Shown: positions 11,432-19,719, counted from the first letter of the stretch. The stretch: DNA of 64,000 nt from Celeribacter sp. PS-C1 (GCF_019429625.1 NZ_JAHXRW010000007.1:143586-207585); one strand, 5' to 3'. Program-made: numbers and translations. The notes: generated by a model from the sequence alone, not told the origin.

Positions 11432-12379
11432 TCACAGGTCCAGTTCAAGCCGCGTGCCTTTGAAACGCGACATGCAGGGCATGATGTCTTGTTGTGCGGC
11501 GCGCTCGTCGTCCGAGAGCCAGTGATCGTTGTGCAGGATGCGACCATCACAGGCCGTCACCTTGGTGTGACATCGGCCACAGGCCCCGCCACGGCAGGAA
11601 TAATCAATCTCCACCTTGGCGGCTTCCAAAGCCTCCAAGAGGCTCTGATCAGCTTTCACATGCACGGTTTTGCCGGAGGATTTCACCACCACGTCAAAGG
11701 GTTCGCCCGGCGGGGGCGCGGTGAAGGCTTCGGAATGCACGGAGGTTTTGGGCCAGCCCAAACGCGCGGTCTGATCGGCCACCGCCGTGATCAACCCGTC
11801 GGGACCGCAGGTGTAGACATGCGTGCCCAAAGGTTGGCCGTCGAGAATGGAACCCAGGTCCATGCGCGAGCCCTCTTCAGAGATATGCACATGAACATGC
11901 GCGGCCTGCGGCAAAAGCTTGATCCCGGCGGCCTCTTCGCGCGACCGGGCGGCGTAATGCAGCTCGTAGGGTTTCTGCTCCATATCAAGCTGGCGCAGTT
12001 GCGACAGGAAGGGCGTGATGCCGATGCCTCCCGCGATCAGCACATGCTTTTTCGCGCGCAGATCGAGTTGGAACAGGTTTGAGGGGACGGAGACGGTGAT
12101 CTCATCGCCCTCCGCGACCTTGGTGTGCATGTAGAGCGAGCCGCCCCGCCCCTTGTCTTCGCGACGCACTGCGATCTCATAGCCGCTGCCGTCATAAGGA
12201 TCGGAGATCAGCGAATAGGAATTGCGGCGGATCATGTCGCCTTCCGGCATTTCCACCGTCAAATGCGCACCGCCGGAGAAGACCGGCAGAGCGGCACCAG
12301 TCGGCTCCTCGAAACGGAAGCGTTTCACCAAGGGCGAGAGTTGCTCGACTTCAGCGACTTTCAAACACAGCTTTTTCAT
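11432..12379 (-). CDS. dmmB: dimethylamine monooxygenase reductase subunit (flavin / [2Fe-2S] oxidoreductase)
   Basis: A 315-residue class IA oxygenase-type reductase. Domain order: flavin-binding barrel with RRNSYSLISDP, nucleotide-binding domain with HVLIAGGIGITPFLSQLRQL, and a C-terminal plant-type [2Fe-2S] ferredoxin with CRGGACGRCHTKV plus a final cysteine near MPCMSR. It transfers electrons from NAD(P)H to the haem subunit. The start is ATG 12379, overlapping the dmmA stop by four bases (ATGA). The longer frame upstream overlaps dmmA and shows no family similarity. Confidence 0.9.
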   Translation of the reverse strand: MKKLCLKVAEVEQLSPLVKRFRFEEPTGAALPVFSGGAHLTVEMPEGDMIRRNSYSLISDPYDGSGYEIAVRREDKGRGGSLYMHTKVAEGDEITVSVPSNLFQLDLRAKKHVLIAGGIGITPFLSQLRQLDMEQKPYELHYAARSREEAAGIKLLPQAAHVHVHISEEGSRMDLGSILDGQPLGTHVYTCGPDGLITAVADQTARLGWPKTSVHSEAFTAPPPGEPFDVVVKSSGKTVHVKADQSLLEALEAAKVEIDYSCRGGACGRCHTKVTACDGRILHNDHWLSDDERAAQQDIMPCMSRFKGTRLELDL

Positions 12380-12969
12380 GCCTGAATCTCCACGGTTTCG
12401 GGCACAACACCCGGGGTTTCCGCATCGACACAGACACCTTGGAACACGCCCAACCGGCGCGAGAAATGATCGCGCACGAAAAGCGTCAGCCCGCAATGGG
12501 CGCAGGTAAACGGATCGGTGGTGACTTCCTCGGTGATGCCTTTGCAATGCACACATTGCATCCGCCGCGCGATGGAACCGCGATGTTCCATCTGAATCTC
12601 GTCGACCGGCATCCCTGCCGCAAAAGCCAGAGCGGAGACATGGCCGATCAACCCTTCGGAGCCTGCGAGATAAATCTGCGTGCCCATGCGCGCCGTGTTC
12701 AAAAGCTGCGTCACCAGCGGCGTGGCGGCGTCGAAATCAGGGGCATCGTGGATGGCCACGGGTTTGACATCGCCGAGTGCGGCGGCGCCACAGCCGACCA
12801 GCACCACATGGGCGTGATCCATGACGGAGGCATCAGAGGCGGCCAGATCGGAGAGCGCCTGAGCGCCCGCCTCATCCGCGACCATGATCGTGGGGGCGGC
12901 ACCTTGCGAGACAAGCCCGGCGTAGGTCGGCCGGCTGTCGATGGACGGGGAAAATTCAGTCTTGGGCAT
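12376..12969 (-). CDS. dmmA: dimethylamine monooxygenase subunit DmmA (zinc-ribbon protein)
   Basis: A 197-residue protein. The first ~130 residues form an alpha/beta region (VVLVGCGAAALG, TQIYLAGSEGLIGHV) recalling nucleotide-binding reductase fragments. The C-terminus carries a four-cysteine zinc ribbon: Cys139-x2-Cys142 and Cys156-x2-Cys159 (CVHCKG and CAHCGL), then LFVRDHFSRRLGVFQGVC. This matches the DmmA-like family that accompanies the haem oxidative N-demethylase. Its exact role is not settled. It is preceded by an 80-base gap containing a hairpin and overlaps dmmB by four bases. Confidence 0.85.
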   Translation of the reverse strand: MPKTEFSPSIDSRPTYAGLVSQGAAPTIMVADEAGAQALSDLAASDASVMDHAHVVLVGCGAAALGDVKPVAIHDAPDFDAATPLVTQLLNTARMGTQIYLAGSEGLIGHVSALAFAAGMPVDEIQMEHRGSIARRMQCVHCKGITEEVTTDPFTCAHCGLTLFVRDHFSRRLGVFQGVCVDAETPGVVPETVEIQA

Positions 12970-12990
12970 TACGGGTCCTGTTGGTCTCAG

Positions 12991-13018
12991 GAGGCGGGCA
13001 CGGGATTGCGCCCGCCTC
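12991..13018 (-). other. intercistronic hairpin between dmmD and dmmA
   Basis: Perfect nine-base-pair inverted repeat GAGGCGGGC / GCCCGCCTC with a ten-base loop, inside the 80-base dmmD-dmmA gap. No T-tract follows on the minus strand, so it looks like an mRNA-stability or processing element rather than a terminator. Confidence 0.5.
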
Positions 13019-13049
13019 GTAAGTCTTTGTGCTGATTTATATTTGGGGC

Positions 13050-14183
13050 TTAGCCCTTGGCGGTGCGACGTTTCTTGTCGATGTCATAGAAGGGCATCGG
13101 ATGCGCGATGGCCTTGATCTCGCCATCGGGGTTCTTGACGGTCAGCTCGGTGCCTTCGACGGCGCAATCGACCGGCATACGCGCGATGCCAACGTTGTGC
13201 TCATTGAGGGGCGAGTACATGCCGATGGTCACAACGCCCACCTCTTTGCCGTCCTTCAGCAAAGGCGCGCCTTCTGCGGCGGGCGTGGTGCCCTCAAGTT
13301 TCACACCGTAGATTTTGAAGCGCTCCTTGCCCTTCAAACGGTAGTGTTCTTCGGCACCGCGGAAGCCGGTTTTGCCAGGGGAGACGGTGAAATCGAGACC
13401 CAGTTCCCACAGCGTATCGCCATTGGACTCGTTCTCGAACGGATACATTTCCGAGTTGTCATAGGGGAAGAACAGAAGATAGCTCTCCGCACGCAGCCAA
13501 TCGAGCGTGGTGAAGCGCGTCGGAATGATGCCCATCTCCTTGCCCTCGGCGACGATGGTGTCCCAGATCTCAACAGCATCCTGACGGCGACAGAAAATCT
13601 CATAGCCGCGTTCGCCAGTGTAGCCCGTGCGGGAAATCATCACCGGCTTGCCGAACAGGGTCGTCTGCAGGTGGCTAAAATAGACCACGTCGCGGATACC
13701 CGGGACATGCTTTTCAAGGTAGTCGACAGCGAGCGGGCCTTGCAGCGAAATGTCATGCAGTTCATCGTCAAAGATGATCGCAACATTGCGGCCAGCGGCA
13801 TACATGGTCAGCTGTTCATGACCCGCGCCGGAGCCGTGCACGACCATGAAGTTCTGCGGCCCGAGACGATAGATCACACAGTCATCGACGAATTTGCCGG
13901 CATCATTGAGCATGGTGGCATAGGTCGAGCGACCGGGTTTCAGTTTTTCGATATTGCGGGTCGTGGCCTTGTCGATCACGTATTGGGCGTGCGGCCCCAC
14001 AACGTAAACCTTCTTCAGGCCCGAAACATCCATGACGCCCGCCTTGGTGCGGATCGCCAGATACTCCTCCGTCTGATCCTTGTCATAGCTCCAGGCGGTG
14101 CCCATGCCACTCCAGTCTTCGAGATCGGAGCCAAGGGCGCGGTGCCGGTCCGCCAGTGCGGAAAATCTCCATGATGCGATCAT
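13050..14183 (-). CDS. dmmD: GcvT-like tetrahydrofolate-dependent subunit of the dimethylamine oxygenase system
   Basis: A 377-residue aminomethyltransferase (GcvT) family protein. It shows the family blocks KAGVMDVSGLKKVYVVGPHA, the FMVVHGSGAGHE region, SRTGYTGERGYEIFC and a C-terminal GMYSPLNEHNVGIARM. In the haem N-demethylase system this protein captures the released formaldehyde on tetrahydrofolate. It is not part of a glycine cleavage operon, since gcvH and gcvP are absent. The start is ATG 14183, with AAGGA upstream; the open frame continues further but overlaps the intercistronic hairpin. Confidence 0.85.
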   Translation of the reverse strand: MIASWRFSALADRHRALGSDLEDWSGMGTAWSYDKDQTEEYLAIRTKAGVMDVSGLKKVYVVGPHAQYVIDKATTRNIEKLKPGRSTYATMLNDAGKFVDDCVIYRLGPQNFMVVHGSGAGHEQLTMYAAGRNVAIIFDDELHDISLQGPLAVDYLEKHVPGIRDVVYFSHLQTTLFGKPVMISRTGYTGERGYEIFCRRQDAVEIWDTIVAEGKEMGIIPTRFTTLDWLRAESYLLFFPYDNSEMYPFENESNGDTLWELGLDFTVSPGKTGFRGAEEHYRLKGKERFKIYGVKLEGTTPAAEGAPLLKDGKEVGVVTIGMYSPLNEHNVGIARMPVDCAVEGTELTVKNPDGEIKAIAHPMPFYDIDKKRRTAKG

Positions 14184-14224
14184 TGTTTTTATCCTTAGGG
14201 TCGTCGTTTCAGTTTTTGTTTTGA

Positions 14225-14253
14225 GAACCGGCGACGGGGCGCGCCGCCGGTTC
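14225..14253 (-). other. intercistronic hairpin upstream of dmmD
   Basis: Perfect nine-base-pair inverted repeat GAACCGGCG / CGCCGGTTC with an eleven-base GC-rich loop, in the 115-base gap between the 58-codon membrane-protein gene and dmmD. The minus strand beyond it is A-rich (CAAAACAAAAAC), not T-rich, so termination is unlikely. Confidence 0.5.
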
Positions 14254-14298
14254 AGGGGAAGGGCGTGAAACCCTATTCTTGGCGATGAGATTTTCTTC

Positions 14299-14475
14299 TC
14301 AGCTTTTCTTCTCTGTCGCTTTGTAGGCGTGCTCTTCATGGCGCCAGCCAAAGACGATCGCGATCACGACCATAGCGAGAACCAGCAGGAGCCAGAGACC
14401 TTCGACGGAGCCGTAGCCAGCGTAGATGGCGCCGGTGATGCCGTCCCAGGAGGTTGCGTCAAATGGTGCTTCCAT
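14299..14475 (-). CDS. 58-residue single-pass membrane protein in the amt-dmm operon
   Basis: A short frame read directly from the sequence: it starts MEAPFDATSWDGITGAIYAG, continues with one transmembrane helix of about 20 residues (GLWLLLVLAMVVIAIVFGW, residues 26-44), and ends with a charged tail HEEHAYKATEKKS. It lies 27 bases below the amt stop on the same strand. The ordered N-terminus, single helix and basic tail look like a real small membrane protein, with the tail probably cytoplasmic. I do not recognise a family. Position suggests a partner of the ammonium/methylammonium transporter or of the Dmm complex; this is inference only. Confidence 0.65.
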   Translation of the reverse strand: MEAPFDATSWDGITGAIYAGYGSVEGLWLLLVLAMVVIAIVFGWRHEEHAYKATEKKS

Positions 14476-14502
14476 TGGATTGTCCTTTCCTAATCAGTGG
14501 GA

Positions 14503-15882
14503 TCACTCAGCCGGGCTAACCGACGGGTGAAGCGATTCAGGGTAGGCTTCGGCAGGCACTTTGACCTTGTCGAGACCCATGATCTCGGCTTCTTCCGGAA
14601 CGCGGAGCTGACCGGTCACCTTCAGGATGAAGGACACAGCATAGCCAGGCACGAACCCGAGGAGACCCATGGTGACGGCACCGACGAGCTGACCGATGAA
14701 GGAGGTCTCAATGACGTCCTCACCAAAGAGCGCCGGGTAGCCTTGGGCCGCGATACCGACCGCGATCAGACCCCACATGCCGAGGAAACCGTGCACCGCA
14801 AAGGCGCCAACCGCATCGTCGATGCCGCGCTTCTCGATGAAGGTTGCGACGAAGGGCATCATGCAGGCCCCGAGGAAACCGATGGCGAAGGCCATGGGCG
14901 GATACCACAGGTCCAGACCAGCAGCCGCAGAGATGATCCCGCCGAGCGCGCCGGACATCATCCAGAACGGATCACGTGTCACCATCCATGCACCGATGAT
15001 TCCGCCAGCGAAGGCCATCAGGGTGTTGAAGGTCATGCCGGAGATGGTCATCGGCGTGCCGTAGATCGTCGCTTCGATCTGCGTGCCCCAGGACCAAGCT
15101 TCGCCCGGAACGATGACACAGCCCATAAGGAAGCCCCAGAACCCGGCGATGATCAGCATCAGACCAATGAGCGTCATCGGCATGGAGTGACCCGCGATGT
15201 GATTTGCGGTGCCATCGGCGTTGAATTTGCCAATCCGCGGCCCGAGGTTGATCAGAACACCCAGCGTGAAGAAGCCAGCGATCATGTGCACGACACCTGC
15301 GGCGCCGAAGTCATGATAGCCGAACTTGGTCACAAGCCAGCCGTCTGCGTGCCAGCCCCAAGCGCCCGCCAGGATCCAGACGAACGCGCCCAGAACGATG
15401 GCCAGAACAACAAAGCCCGTCAGTTTGATCCGTTCGATCACACCACCGGACATGATGGAGGCGGTGGTGGCCGCAAAGAGCACGAAAGCCCCCCAGAACA
15501 CGCCAGAGGCGCGGTCATCGAGGTTCGGACCCATGTATTGGCTCCACGGCAGAGCGACTTCGTTGGCATAGGCCAGACCGGAGATGCCCATGGCGCCTTC
15601 GGAGAGCGTCAAACCTGTCGGGAAAGCCCAGTAGATCCACCAACCGATGAAATAGAAGAAGGGCACGATCATCGCGAAGGCGAGGATATTCTTGATGCCC
15701 GAGGCCAGCGCGTTTTTCGATCGCGATGCGCCCATTTCATATGCGAGGAACCCGGCATGGATCAGCACCATGAGCGGGATCGTCAAATAGTAGAAAGTCT
15801 CGGAAAACGTGCCGTTTGTTGCGGCGTGGTTTCCCTGTAGCTCCGCAACCGCGGCAGCCAAGGATGCAAGATCCTGTTCCAA
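14503..15882 (-). CDS. amt: ammonium / methylammonium transporter
   Basis: A 459-residue Amt/MEP/Rh channel protein with about eleven membrane helices. Landmarks: FAATTASIMSGGVIERIKL, FGYHDFGAAGVVHMIAGF (first pore histidine), MTFNTLMAFAGGIIGAWM, and DDAVGAFAVHGFLGMWGLIAVG (second pore histidine). It is the first gene of the amt-58aa-dmmDABC-SMR unit and probably imports ammonium or methylammonium. I chose TTG 15882 because a GGGAGA site lies just upstream and the residues before it are charged and unlike Amt. The protein would begin (M)EQDLASLAAAVAEL. Confidence 0.9.
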   Translation of the reverse strand: MEQDLASLAAAVAELQGNHAATNGTFSETFYYLTIPLMVLIHAGFLAYEMGASRSKNALASGIKNILAFAMIVPFFYFIGWWIYWAFPTGLTLSEGAMGISGLAYANEVALPWSQYMGPNLDDRASGVFWGAFVLFAATTASIMSGGVIERIKLTGFVVLAIVLGAFVWILAGAWGWHADGWLVTKFGYHDFGAAGVVHMIAGFFTLGVLINLGPRIGKFNADGTANHIAGHSMPMTLIGLMLIIAGFWGFLMGCVIVPGEAWSWGTQIEATIYGTPMTISGMTFNTLMAFAGGIIGAWMVTRDPFWMMSGALGGIISAAAGLDLWYPPMAFAIGFLGACMMPFVATFIEKRGIDDAVGAFAVHGFLGMWGLIAVGIAAQGYPALFGEDVIETSFIGQLVGAVTMGLLGFVPGYAVSFILKVTGQLRVPEEAEIMGLDKVKVPAEAYPESLHPSVSPAE

Positions 15883-15943
15883 GTCGTTCTCCCTGTCCTG
15901 TGAACGTGACCTAGTTTCAAGCCAGCTTCGGTCCGATTTTTGG

Positions 15944-15967
15944 TTTGGACCAATTGTGCGAACTGGC
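15944..15967 (-). promoter_or_regulatory. candidate GntR operator upstream of amt
   Basis: Contains GGACCAATT (15947-15955), the exact reverse complement of the right arm of the palindrome upstream of gntR, followed by a degenerate second half (ACTGGC at 15962-15967). It lies about 65-85 bases upstream of the TTG start of amt. Recognition by the neighbouring GntR protein is inferred from the shared sequence. Confidence 0.5.
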
Positions 15968-16018
15968 TCACTCAGTGACTTCCATGAGGGTGGATGGATC
16001 ACCATGGGTCAAACTTTT

Positions 16019-16031
16019 TTCCTGTCAGGAA
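16019..16031. promoter_or_regulatory. palindrome TTCCTGTCAGGAA upstream of amt
   Basis: Thirteen-base palindrome with six-base arms. It differs at only two central positions from TTCCTCTAAGGAA at 31917-31929 in the tmm upstream region, which suggests a common regulator. Confidence 0.45.
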
Positions 16032-16296
16032 TTTATTTTCACCTGAAGTGCGCCGCTTTTTAGGTCAAACGACCATCTGAACAGGTCGGAGTGATGAATT
16101 TATGGGCGCAAGGAGAACCCAACCAAGCCTGATTGAGCCGTCGACAACCGATGCCTGTCCGGAAAAATGCCGAAGAAAACGACGAGGAGAGGGAAAACAC
16201 GGGAGAGATTCGCAGTTTTGCGGTGCAAATGTCGCAAAAATGACAGGCCGAGCGCGGGCCGATATTGGCCCAACCAATTTTTGCCCGTGTTGAGGA

Positions 16297-17004
16297 TCAA
16301 TCTTCCTGAAGCAAAAGCCGCTGATCCTCGATCAACGCGAGCTTCATGAATTCGGAGGCCTCTTCGATGTCGCGCGCGGCGATAGCGTTGAAGAGACCGT
16401 TGTAGCCACGCTGGTAAATCTCGATCCGCGCGGGCGTTAGATGGCGCCGATACATCGCCGCCCGAAAGGACTGCCGCCGCGCGTCGATCACAAGGTTATA
16501 GCAGGCGATCAAAAGCGGGTTGCAAGTGCCCTCGGCGATCAACCGATGGAACTCTTCTTCGAGCGCGACAAAGGCGGTGGCGTCGGCCTGCACCGCCTCC
16601 ATTTTCGAGAGCACGACGGAAAGCGCCTCGATCTGTTTCGGCGACATGTTGACAATGGCCAACCGCACCATTTCGGGCTCAAGGATTCCCCGCATCACCT
16701 GCAATTGCAGAGGCCCGGTCTCATGCGCCACGGGCGACAGCGCCTCGCTCGCGCCATCGGGATTATAGGTCACGAAAGACCCAGACCCCGCCCGGCGCCG
16801 GATCATGCCGCGCGTTTCCAACTGGTCCAACGCCTCGCGCACCGTGTTGCGCGCGACCCCCAGCTCCTGCGCCAATTGCCGCTCGGACGGCAGCCGCTCC
16901 TCGGTGGCATATTCACGCGTCACAATCCGCGTCGAGAGCGTCTCGATCACGTATTTCACGGTCGCACCGGGCAGAGAGGCGTTGGGCAGAGAGGAATTCG
17001 GCAA
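16297..17004 (-). CDS. GntR/FadR-family transcriptional regulator
   Basis: A 235-residue FCD-type GntR regulator. The N-terminal winged helix is at about residues 12-80 (RLPSERQLAQELGVARNTVREALDQLETRGMIRRRAGSGSFV). The C-terminal helical FCD ligand domain includes MRGILEPEMVRLAI and EEEFHRLIAEGTCNPLL. It lies 414 bases above amt on the same strand. Its own upstream region has a perfect palindrome GACCAATT / AATTGGTC. The same half-site occurs before amt and tmm, so it is the best candidate for a local regulator of trimethylamine and dimethylamine use. Effector unknown. Confidence 0.88.
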   Translation of the reverse strand: MPNSSLPNASLPGATVKYVIETLSTRIVTREYATEERLPSERQLAQELGVARNTVREALDQLETRGMIRRRAGSGSFVTYNPDGASEALSPVAHETGPLQLQVMRGILEPEMVRLAIVNMSPKQIEALSVVLSKMEAVQADATAFVALEEEFHRLIAEGTCNPLLIACYNLVIDARRQSFRAAMYRRHLTPARIEIYQRGYNGLFNAIAARDIEEASEFMKLALIEDQRLLLQED

Positions 17005-17035
17005 CGGATCAGTCCTTTGAAATCACCGCCTATTA

Positions 17036-17057
17036 GACCAATTTCTCACAATTGGTC
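17036..17057. promoter_or_regulatory. candidate autoregulatory operator of gntR
   Basis: Perfect inverted repeat GACCAATT (17036-17043) and AATTGGTC (17050-17057) with a six-base spacer, centred about 43 bases above the gntR ATG. The layout is typical of a GntR-dimer site that would repress its own gene. Confidence 0.6.
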
Positions 17058-17091
17058 CAGAGGCAGGCGGCCGGGAGATGGGACTGAATGA

Positions 17092-17119
17092 CAAAGAGGC
17101 GCGGAATTGCGCGCCTCTT
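17092..17119. terminator. hairpin between gntR promoter and purU, possible purU terminator
   Basis: An eleven-base stem AAAGAGGCGCG / CGCGCCTCTTT with a small AT loop. On the plus strand a T-run follows after a few bases (GGGTGGTTTTTTG); on the minus strand, the direction of purU, only TTTGTCATT follows. It may act in either direction. Confidence 0.5.
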
Positions 17120-17157
17120 TGGGTGGTTTTTTGATTGCTTAGACAAACGTCTTTACC

Positions 17158-17236
17158 CGGCGCCCGCAAGCTTGCGGGCGCGTTCGAACCTCACAAGGCT
17201 CCATTGGAGCCTTGTGCCGCGGCAAAGCCGCGACCG
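17158..17236. repeat. cluster of three short palindromes (REP-like)
   Basis: Three perfect inverted repeats lie back to back downstream of purU: CGCCCGCAAG / CTTGCGGGCG, then ACAAGGCTCC-ATT-GGAGCCTTGT, then CGCGGC-AAA-GCCGCG, with the small palindrome GTTCGAAC between the first two. None has a T-tract. The arrangement resembles a REP/BIME mosaic or a multi-stem mRNA 3' end. Confidence 0.55.
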
Positions 17237-17240
17237 GTTC

Positions 17241-18125
17241 TCACCCCATCCGCTCAGACGAATACGACCCCGGAGACGCCTGGAACACGACAGTTTTGTT
17301 GCCGTTCAGGAACACGCGGTGGTTGGCGTGGGCGTGAATCGCGCGAGCCAGCACTTGGCTTTCCACGTCACGGCCCAGCGAGACGTAATCGTCGGCACTT
17401 TGGGCGTGGGTGATGCGGACGATGTCCTGTTCGATGATCGGGCCTTCGTCCAGATCGGCGGTCACATAGTGAGAGGTCGCCCCGATCAGCTTCACGCCGC
17501 GCGCATAGGCCTGCTTGTAGGGGTTCGCGCCTTTGAAGGACGGCAGGAACGAGTGGTGGATGTTGATGATCCGGCCCGACATCTTGGTGCACATCTCATC
17601 CGACAGGATCTGCATGTAGCGTGCCAGAACGATCAGTTCTGCACCGGCATCCTCGACCACCTTCATGATCGCGCGCTCAGCCTCGGGCTTGTTCTCTTTT
17701 GTGACTTTGATGCAGTGGAACGGGATGTCGTTGTTCACGACAACCTTTTGATAATCCATGTGATTGGAGATCACAGCCACGATCTCCACCGGCAGCGCGC
17801 CGATGCGCACACGGTAGAGCAAATCGTTGAGACAGTGGCCGAAACGGCTCACCATGATCACGACTTTCATCTTCACGGCCTCGTCGTGGAAAGAGAACGT
17901 CATGCCGAACTCCTCGCCAATCGCGGCAAAGGCCTCTTCGAGAGCTGCAAGCTTCACGCCTTCTTCAGAGGCAAAGCTCACGCGCATGAAAAACTGACCC
18001 GTTTCGGTGTCGTCAAACTGCGAGCTGTCGGTGATGTTACAGCCGTTTTCAGCAAGGAAGGTGGCGATGGCGGCGACGATCCCACGTTTGGTCTCGCAGG
18101 CCACGGTCAGGCAAAATTTCGTCAT
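17241..18125 (-). CDS. purU: formyltetrahydrofolate deformylase
   Basis: Hydrolyses 10-formyl-tetrahydrofolate to formate and tetrahydrofolate. The 294-residue product has an N-terminal ACT domain (about residues 4-80) and a C-terminal formyltransferase fold. Catalytic motifs are visible: NIHHSFLPSFKGANPY (Asn and His) and GATSHYVTADLDEGPIIEQD (Asp). Together with folD upstream it carries the C1 unit from methylene-THF to formate, which fdsGBACD then oxidises. It is separated from folD by 100 bases whose transcript is AC-rich and probably unstructured (repeats of ACAACGATAACAACG). The PurU route replaces formate-THF ligase running in reverse. Confidence 0.96.
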   Translation of the reverse strand: MTKFCLTVACETKRGIVAAIATFLAENGCNITDSSQFDDTETGQFFMRVSFASEEGVKLAALEEAFAAIGEEFGMTFSFHDEAVKMKVVIMVSRFGHCLNDLLYRVRIGALPVEIVAVISNHMDYQKVVVNNDIPFHCIKVTKENKPEAERAIMKVVEDAGAELIVLARYMQILSDEMCTKMSGRIINIHHSFLPSFKGANPYKQAYARGVKLIGATSHYVTADLDEGPIIEQDIVRITHAQSADDYVSLGRDVESQVLARAIHAHANHRVFLNGNKTVVFQASPGSYSSERMG

Positions 18126-18225
18126 GTCTTGTCTCCAGATGGGAGCGCTCCCCTGAGTGCGCGGCCCCGATGTTGGTGTGTTTTGTCGTTGTTATCGTTG
18201 TTTTAACTTTGGTCCCGCGGCCCGA

Positions 18226-19143
18226 TCAGGCCGTCAGCCCCTCGGGCTCGGGAAGATCATTGGCACGGCAGGCGGCCGTCACTGTGTTGGCCAGAAGGCA
18301 GGCGATGGTCATTGGACCGACACCGCCCGGCACCGGCGTGATGGCGCCCGCCACCTCGACTGCCGTGTCGAAATCGACATCGCCCACGAGTTTCGATTTC
18401 ACAGACCCATCTTCGCGCAGGCCCTTTTCGGGTGCATCCACGCGGTTGATGCCCACGTCGATCACGGTCGCGCCGGGTTTCACCCAATCGCCTTTGATCA
18501 TCTCCGGGCGACCTACGGCGGCCACAAGGATGTCCGCGCGGCGACAAACCTCTTCGATGTCCTTCGTACGCGAGTGCGCTATGGTCACGGTGCAGCTGTC
18601 GCGCAGCAACAGTTGCGCCATCGGCTTGCCAACAATGTTCGAGCGCCCCACGACCACAGCATTGAGCCCGGAGAGGCTGCCGAGATGATCGCGCAGCATC
18701 ATGAGACAGCCCAGCGGCGTGCAGGGCACCATGCTCTTTTGACCGGTCCCCAAGAGACCCACGTTGGAAATATGGAACCCGTCCACATCCTTCGCCGGAT
18801 CAATCGAGTTGATCACCAGATCGCTGTCGAGATGGTCAGGCAACGGCAACTGCACGAGGATACCATGCACCGCCGGATCAGCGTTCAACTGTTGGATCAA
18901 CGCCAACAGATCGGCCTCAGAGGTGTCCTCGGACAGCTTGTGCTCGTAAGAGTTCATGCCGCACTCAATGGTCTGCTTGCCCTTGTTGCGCACATAGACT
19001 TGGCTCGCGGGATCTTCGCCCACCAGAACCACGGCGAGACCCGGCGTGATGCCATGCACCTCTTTGAGGCGCGCCACATGGGAGGCGACTTTCTCGCGAA
19101 CGGTGGCCGCGAAGGCCTTTCCATCAATGATCTGTGCAGTCAT
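18226..19143 (-). CDS. folD: bifunctional methylene-THF dehydrogenase / methenyl-THF cyclohydrolase
   Basis: Oxidises methylene-THF to methenyl-THF and hydrolyses it to 10-formyl-THF. The 305-residue product shows [14 protein letters not shown] (catalytic lysine), the [11 protein letters not shown] block, [15 protein letters not shown] in the nucleotide-binding part, and [16 protein letters not shown] near the C-terminus. The ATG at 19143 follows a GGAGAAAG site. It begins 14 bases below mgdD, so it is co-transcribed with the N-methylglutamate dehydrogenase genes, whose methylene-THF product is its substrate. Confidence 0.96.
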   Translation of the reverse strand: MTAQIIDGKAFAATVREKVASHVARLKEVHGITPGLAVVLVGEDPASQVYVRNKGKQTIECGMNSYEHKLSEDTSEADLLALIQQLNADPAVHGILVQLPLPDHLDSDLVINSIDPAKDVDGFHISNVGLLGTGQKSMVPCTPLGCLMMLRDHLGSLSGLNAVVVGRSNIVGKPMAQLLLRDSCTVTIAHSRTKDIEEVCRRADILVAAVGRPEMIKGDWVKPGATVIDVGINRVDAPEKGLREDGSVKSKLVGDVDFDTAVEVAGAITPVPGGVGPMTIACLLANTVTAACRANDLPEPEGLTA

Positions 19144-19157
19144 GTTCTTTCTCCAGC

Positions 19158-19715
19158 TCAGTCTTCGAGGCGGCGCGCGGCGACGGCCAAAGCATGCCAC
19201 AGCGATCCCGCCAATGTGCGCATCCCGATCACAGCCAGCCGGTCATCGGCGCGGCGGATCAAGAAGACGGTCATATGTTCCAGCCCTGTGCGCACCACTT
19301 GCCCCGACCCGAGTGCTTTCGGGTCGATGTTGACGAGCTTGCGCATCAAGGCCTCGATCGGCGCCGCCCCTTGCGAGGAGGCAATTTCAAAGGCGGTGAA
19401 CCCGTCGGTCTGCTCCGTCACAGAACACTCCGGCGCCTCGGCTTTCAACATGGCGGCGAAGTTCACCTCCGCCTTGCCGGTCGCCTCGAACATCCATTGA
19501 TCGCGGCCGGTCCAAAACGCACCATAGTCGCCCGAGGACACAACCTCGCCCACGCCCGGCAGAGCCAGACCAAAAGGCTGCGGCGCGCTCTGGCCCTTAC
19601 GGAGCGCCAAAGAGGCCAGTCCGAGGTCCGCGTTTTCCGTGATGGTCAGCGCGCCAAAGCTTTCAGTTCGCGCAGCGGTCGCGCCCAGAGCGGTGATGGG
19701 GGTCAAATCAGTCAT
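19158..19715 (-). CDS. mgdD: N-methylglutamate dehydrogenase subunit D (SoxG-like)
   Basis: A 185-residue homologue of the gamma subunit of heterotetrameric sarcosine oxidase. It contributes to the complex that oxidises N-methylglutamate. Family traits: [15 protein letters not shown] start, a DQWMFEATG segment and a C-terminal [27 protein letters not shown] 19715 follows the mgdC stop by four bases; a second in-frame start 36 bases earlier overlaps mgdC and is less likely. The assignment to Mgd rather than sarcosine oxidase rests on the adjacent gmaS and mgsABC genes. Confidence 0.85.
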   Translation of the reverse strand: MTDLTPITALGATAARTESFGALTITENADLGLASLALRKGQSAPQPFGLALPGVGEVVSSGDYGAFWTGRDQWMFEATGKAEVNFAAMLKAEAPECSVTEQTDGFTAFEIASSQGAAPIEALMRKLVNIDPKALGSGQVVRTGLEHMTVFLIRRADDRLAVIGMRTLAGSLWHALAVAARRLED

Positions 19716-19719
19716 ATGA

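Larger units (their letters stand above)
15883..16296 (-). promoter_or_regulatory. upstream region of the amt-dmm operon (414 bases, no gene)
   Basis: No convincing gene. It holds two candidate operators: TTTGGACCAA at 15944-15953 and the palindrome TTCCTG-T-CAGGAA at 16019-16031. Further up are an inverted repeat TTTTGCG / CGCAAAA at 16216-16239 and GGGCC-GATATT-GGCCC near 16256-16271, directly below the gntR stop. The last may serve as a weak end for gntR transcription, but it lacks a T-tract. I did not find a convincing sigma-54 promoter. Confidence 0.6.

Noticed and set aside
13050..14183. Glycine cleavage T-protein (gcvT)
   Set aside because: No gcvH or gcvP nearby. It sits in the amt-dmm operon and matches the GcvT-like DmmD role.
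15883..16296. A sigma-54/NtrC promoter for amt
   Set aside because: I looked for GG-N10-GC with the TGGCAC-N5-TTGC pattern on the minus strand and found only partial matches.
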